Positions 61,850-64,000 of a stretch of DNA of 64,000 nucleotides are shown here, in pieces (within the stretch, counting starts at the first letter, position 1; the number at the start of each line of letters is the position of its first letter). Source of the DNA: Viscum album (taxonomy: Eukaryota > Streptophyta > Magnoliopsida > Santalales > Viscaceae); assembly GCA_963277665.1 (NCBI GenBank), contig OY728147.1, positions 1,263,989,424 through 1,264,053,423 on the forward strand, written 5' to 3'. Below the pieces are notes generated by a model, which saw only the letters and a list, made by a program, of their open reading frames with translations, did no database searches and was not told the DNA's origin. Made by a program: the position numbers and the translations under genes.

Positions 61850-62240
61850 TCCTTCATCTATGTAAGATACGGGGGTCGATTCTCCATATAGAGAGTGATT
61901 TCACTCTCATGGAAAATTATGTTTACTCTATATAAGGAAAGACAAAACATGACAATAATTACGTCAAAATCCACCAGAGGGAGTTTGACAAGGTTTGTTG
62001 GGATGTTTAATCCAAAGATTATGATAGGGGGATTTATATTAATGGGATTCAATGATATCCCCATTTTCCGTACTCACCGACATCTTCACTTCCATGATTT
62101 TTGGTGGTGCTGGGATTGTTCTACTAAAATTTCAAGATATAAAAGAATGTGTAGAACACTAATCAAAAATTACGTTCGCCATTATTGAATGAATAACTAG
62201 CTTACTTGTCACCACTTTGTTTTCGGGGTTCACTTCTGCA
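61850..62240 (-). pseudogene. pol: Aspartic protease remnant, element E
   Basis: The active site reads VIFD-stop-CSTHSFIS: Asp (codon 62,162-62,164) is present, the Ser codon is now TAG (62,159-62,161) and Gly is Cys. The C-terminal half (frame 61,858-62,064) reads NLVKLPLVDFDVIIVM, then F in place of the Asp of MDW. The linker to RT (61,640-61,850) keeps DMPIMREFSEVFPEKLHGI, typical of the family. The enzyme is inactive by two independent losses. Confidence 0.85.
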
Positions 62241-62259
62241 GCAGTGATGGAAAAATCTC

Positions 62260-63331
62260 ACCCATGCTGCCCTCGAGGTTGTTGGTTTCCTCTAAAAACC
62301 CTTTTCATAGGGTACTGATTTTCAAGATGCCCTGGTTCTTTACAGTTGTAAAAATGAAGCACACTTTTAGGTTTAAATTGAGAATTCCTCTCCTCTATCA
62401 TAGCTGTGGGACATACTTTCTAACAGTTAACAGCTAGGTGCCATTATCTCCCACACCTAATGAATTTCCTCATCCCCTTCCGAAAATTTCTAGGGTGACT
62501 TTTTCCCCACCATTGGCAAGTAGGGTGGTATTTCTTCTTAGTACCGCTGGATTTATCCATCGGACCACCAGAATTGATGTCCACCTTATGCTTCTTATCC
62601 CCAAAAAACCCTTGAGATACTCTGATCTCTATTGTGACCATGAGGGCACATCATACATTTCTTCATAGCTGTCGATGTCTCGGATTGCCATCGCTTTTTG
62701 CAGGCTAGGTTTCAGCCCACCAAAGAAGCGGTCAACCTTTCATTCGGTGGTAATGACAATGATGGAAACGTATCATCAATCCTTGTGATGTTTTCCTCGT
62801 ATGCTGCAACAGATTCATTATCTTTTTGCTTAAGGGAATGGAATTCCATTTCCATCTTATGTCGGAGGGTGTGTAGGATATATTATTCCTAAAATATATT
62901 CCAAAAATCCTTCCATTCCAATGCCTCAATATTTTCCTCAGGATTCGTATTTTTTATCAACATCCACCATTGATTAGCTTCACCCTCCATATGATAAGAA
63001 CCATGGAGAACCTTCTCTTGTTCAGAACAGTGATGGATGGACAAGATATATTTGATGGAGTTGATCCATTGTTCAGCGATAGAGGGATCAAATGATCCAT
63101 TAAAAGTAGGAGGCCTTTGTCACATGAATCTTTAGATAGTGAATTGTTCTTTCTTAAGGGGGTTGAATGTTCCTCTTTACCCATGTTTCTATTCAAAGCT
63201 CGACTTAGCTGAGGTAAATGCATGACAATGTTCATGATTCCCGGTCGCATTGGATTGGGAATCTCTTTAGTACAACCATTACATTGATCTTCACATCCAT
63301 TGTTTTCCTGTGTCCTCTTATTACCAGCCAT
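62260..63331 (-). pseudogene. gag: gag remnant, element E
   Basis: Starts at ATG 63,329-63,331 with MAGNKRTQENNGCEDQCNGC, matching the gag start of element A; the first frame runs 124 codons to 62,957. Frameshifts follow, and capsid pieces are readable at 62,700-62,930 (for example LKQKDNESVAAYEENIT and LVGLKPSLQKAMAIRDIDSY). Two zinc knuckles lie at about 62,440-62,540 (PTCQWWGKSHPRNF...FIRCG) and 62,300-62,370 (FYNCKEPGHLENQYP), each with cysteines replaced. Length agrees with a normal Tekay gag of about 350-400 residues including linker. Confidence 0.85.
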
Positions 63332-63528
63332 TGGATGAAAGAAAAGGATAGATAGGGTTAACTCATAAAGGTTAATACAATGAAAAAAACTGATGAGTTA
63401 TAAATAACTTTTATTTCCTTAAAATATAAATCTATTGGCTTCAGTCTATGTTATCTATGATCTACTTCCTAACATATATTCTTAGGGAATTTTTTCCCTT
63501 AAAAATAGTTCATACTAAGCATGTGAAT

Positions 63529-63732
63529 TTAACAAAGCAAATACCATGGGAGTTTCATAACCAAGAGTGTAGTAATGCTTGTTCTCGTGCACCAGTTCCC
63601 ATTCGAGTCTAGCTCAATGCGGTGTTTTTGGGTTTTACCCCTAGGATACATCTGTGCCAGAGCCTCCTCTACTTTCTTGTATCCAGATAGGAATGGATTT
63701 TCTTGATAACCAACATACTCAATAATCTCCAA
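63529..63732 (-). other. Small leader open frame of element E
   Basis: A 67-codon frame in the 490-base leader between primer site and gag, starting MEIIEYVGYQENPFLSGYKK. It has a balanced composition (SGYKKVEEALAQMYPRGKTQ), unlike the AT-driven frames elsewhere, so it could be an upstream ORF or captured coding sequence. I do not recognise it. Elements A and H-J have leaders of only about 210 bases and lack it. Confidence 0.35.
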
Positions 63733-63821
63733 AACATTGCAATGTTTTTATTATAATAGATCTTATTTCAAAGGCTTAAGTAGGGTTTTCTAATCCTAAT
63801 CAAAATAATTACTAAACCTAT

Positions 63822-63833
63822 CCTCTAATACCA
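63822..63833 (-). promoter_or_regulatory. Primer-binding site, element E
   Basis: On the minus strand TGGTATTAGAGG, initiator Met tRNA complement with a C-to-T change, four bases from the LTR edge. Confidence 0.8.
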
Positions 63834-63837
63834 ACAA

Positions 63838-64000
63838 TTACAACCCTGGTCTTTTATTACACAATTAAACATAATTTATTACATAAACATTACTTGATAC
63901 AATATAGAATATTGAGAGTTCTAGTGACTTTGGGGATTAGGATCATGACATAACCACATAAAACAGGAAATAAAACATCTTTATCGAAAACATCCTTTAC
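63838..64000 (-). repeat. 5' LTR of element E, first 163 bases
   Basis: Aligns base by base with 56,153-56,315, from the terminal (t)acaaccc to aaaacatcctttac. The LTR continues outside the window. Confidence 0.9.

Larger units (their letters stand above)
56153..64000 (-). mobile_element. Ty3/gypsy (Tekay/Del-type) element E
   Basis: Minus strand, with 3' LTR, polypurine tract, full pol and gag, leader, primer site and the first 163 bases of the 5' LTR before the window ends. By hand count the two LTRs differ at about 23 of those 163 positions (about 86% identity), so E is much younger than C-D. Expected total length is about 10.3 kb. Its coding potential is lost through scattered stops, frameshifts and catalytic changes. 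The left flank pentamer is acata; the partner is outside the window. Confidence 0.9.

Noticed and set aside
1..64000. CRISPR array or bacterial operons
   Set aside because: No short regularly spaced direct repeats, no bacterial-type gene density or ribosome-binding sites; content is plant retrotransposons.

Overview
The window looks like intergenic DNA from a large, repeat-rich plant nuclear genome. It is very AT-rich and visibly poor in CpG. I recognise no host gene, rRNA, intact tRNA or CRISPR array. Nearly everything identifiable is a decayed LTR retrotransposon, mostly Ty3/gypsy of the Tekay/Del type (domain order gag-protease-RT-RNase H-integrase-chromodomain-like tail, initiator-Met tRNA primer site, long LTRs). 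One Ty1/copia element of the SIRE type is also present. Only one reading frame, a 40-codon gag start at the left edge, shows no break, and it runs out of the window.

Layout. 1-3,966 is the 5' end of a minus-strand Ty3 element (A): gag start, leader, primer-binding site, 3.6-kb LTR. It appears to have inserted into the gag of a plus-strand Ty3 element (G), whose gag tail, pol, polypurine tract and 3' LTR run from 3,967 to about 11,281. 11,282-14,547 holds two probable LTR relics, one with terminal TGTTGGG/CCCAACA and one with a GC-richer plus-strand promoter. 14,548-21,334 is unexplained. 21,335 to about 32,260 is a minus-strand Ty3 element (H-J) with both LTR ends, a primer site, gag, protease, RNase H and integrase; most of its RT is replaced by an inserted LTR (B). 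About 34,300-40,661 is a minus-strand SIRE-like copia element with recognisable RNase H, RT, integrase and protease. 40,662-56,056 is one Ty3 LTR (F), split by a 12-kb non-autonomous element (C-D) with 4.9-kb LTRs, a 2.2-kb non-coding interior, primer site, polypurine tract and a matching 5-bp target duplication. 56,153-64,000 is the youngest-looking element (E), a minus-strand Ty3 element with all domains readable but disabled by stops, frameshifts and catalytic substitutions; its 5' LTR leaves the window.

How the parts relate. The order of events can be read from nesting: A into G; B into H-J; F into copia gag; C-D into LTR F; E into the interior of F. LTRs A, B, C, D, H and J share blocks despite heavy divergence: a TATAAAAG promoter, a CT-rich leader start, a block around 'acccaatgcattgga', and, in A to D, two or three hairpins spaced 180-205 bp apart downstream of the promoter. 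The hairpin sequences change between copies while the stems stay paired. That hairpin array is the most interesting signal here and I do not recognise it as a described element.
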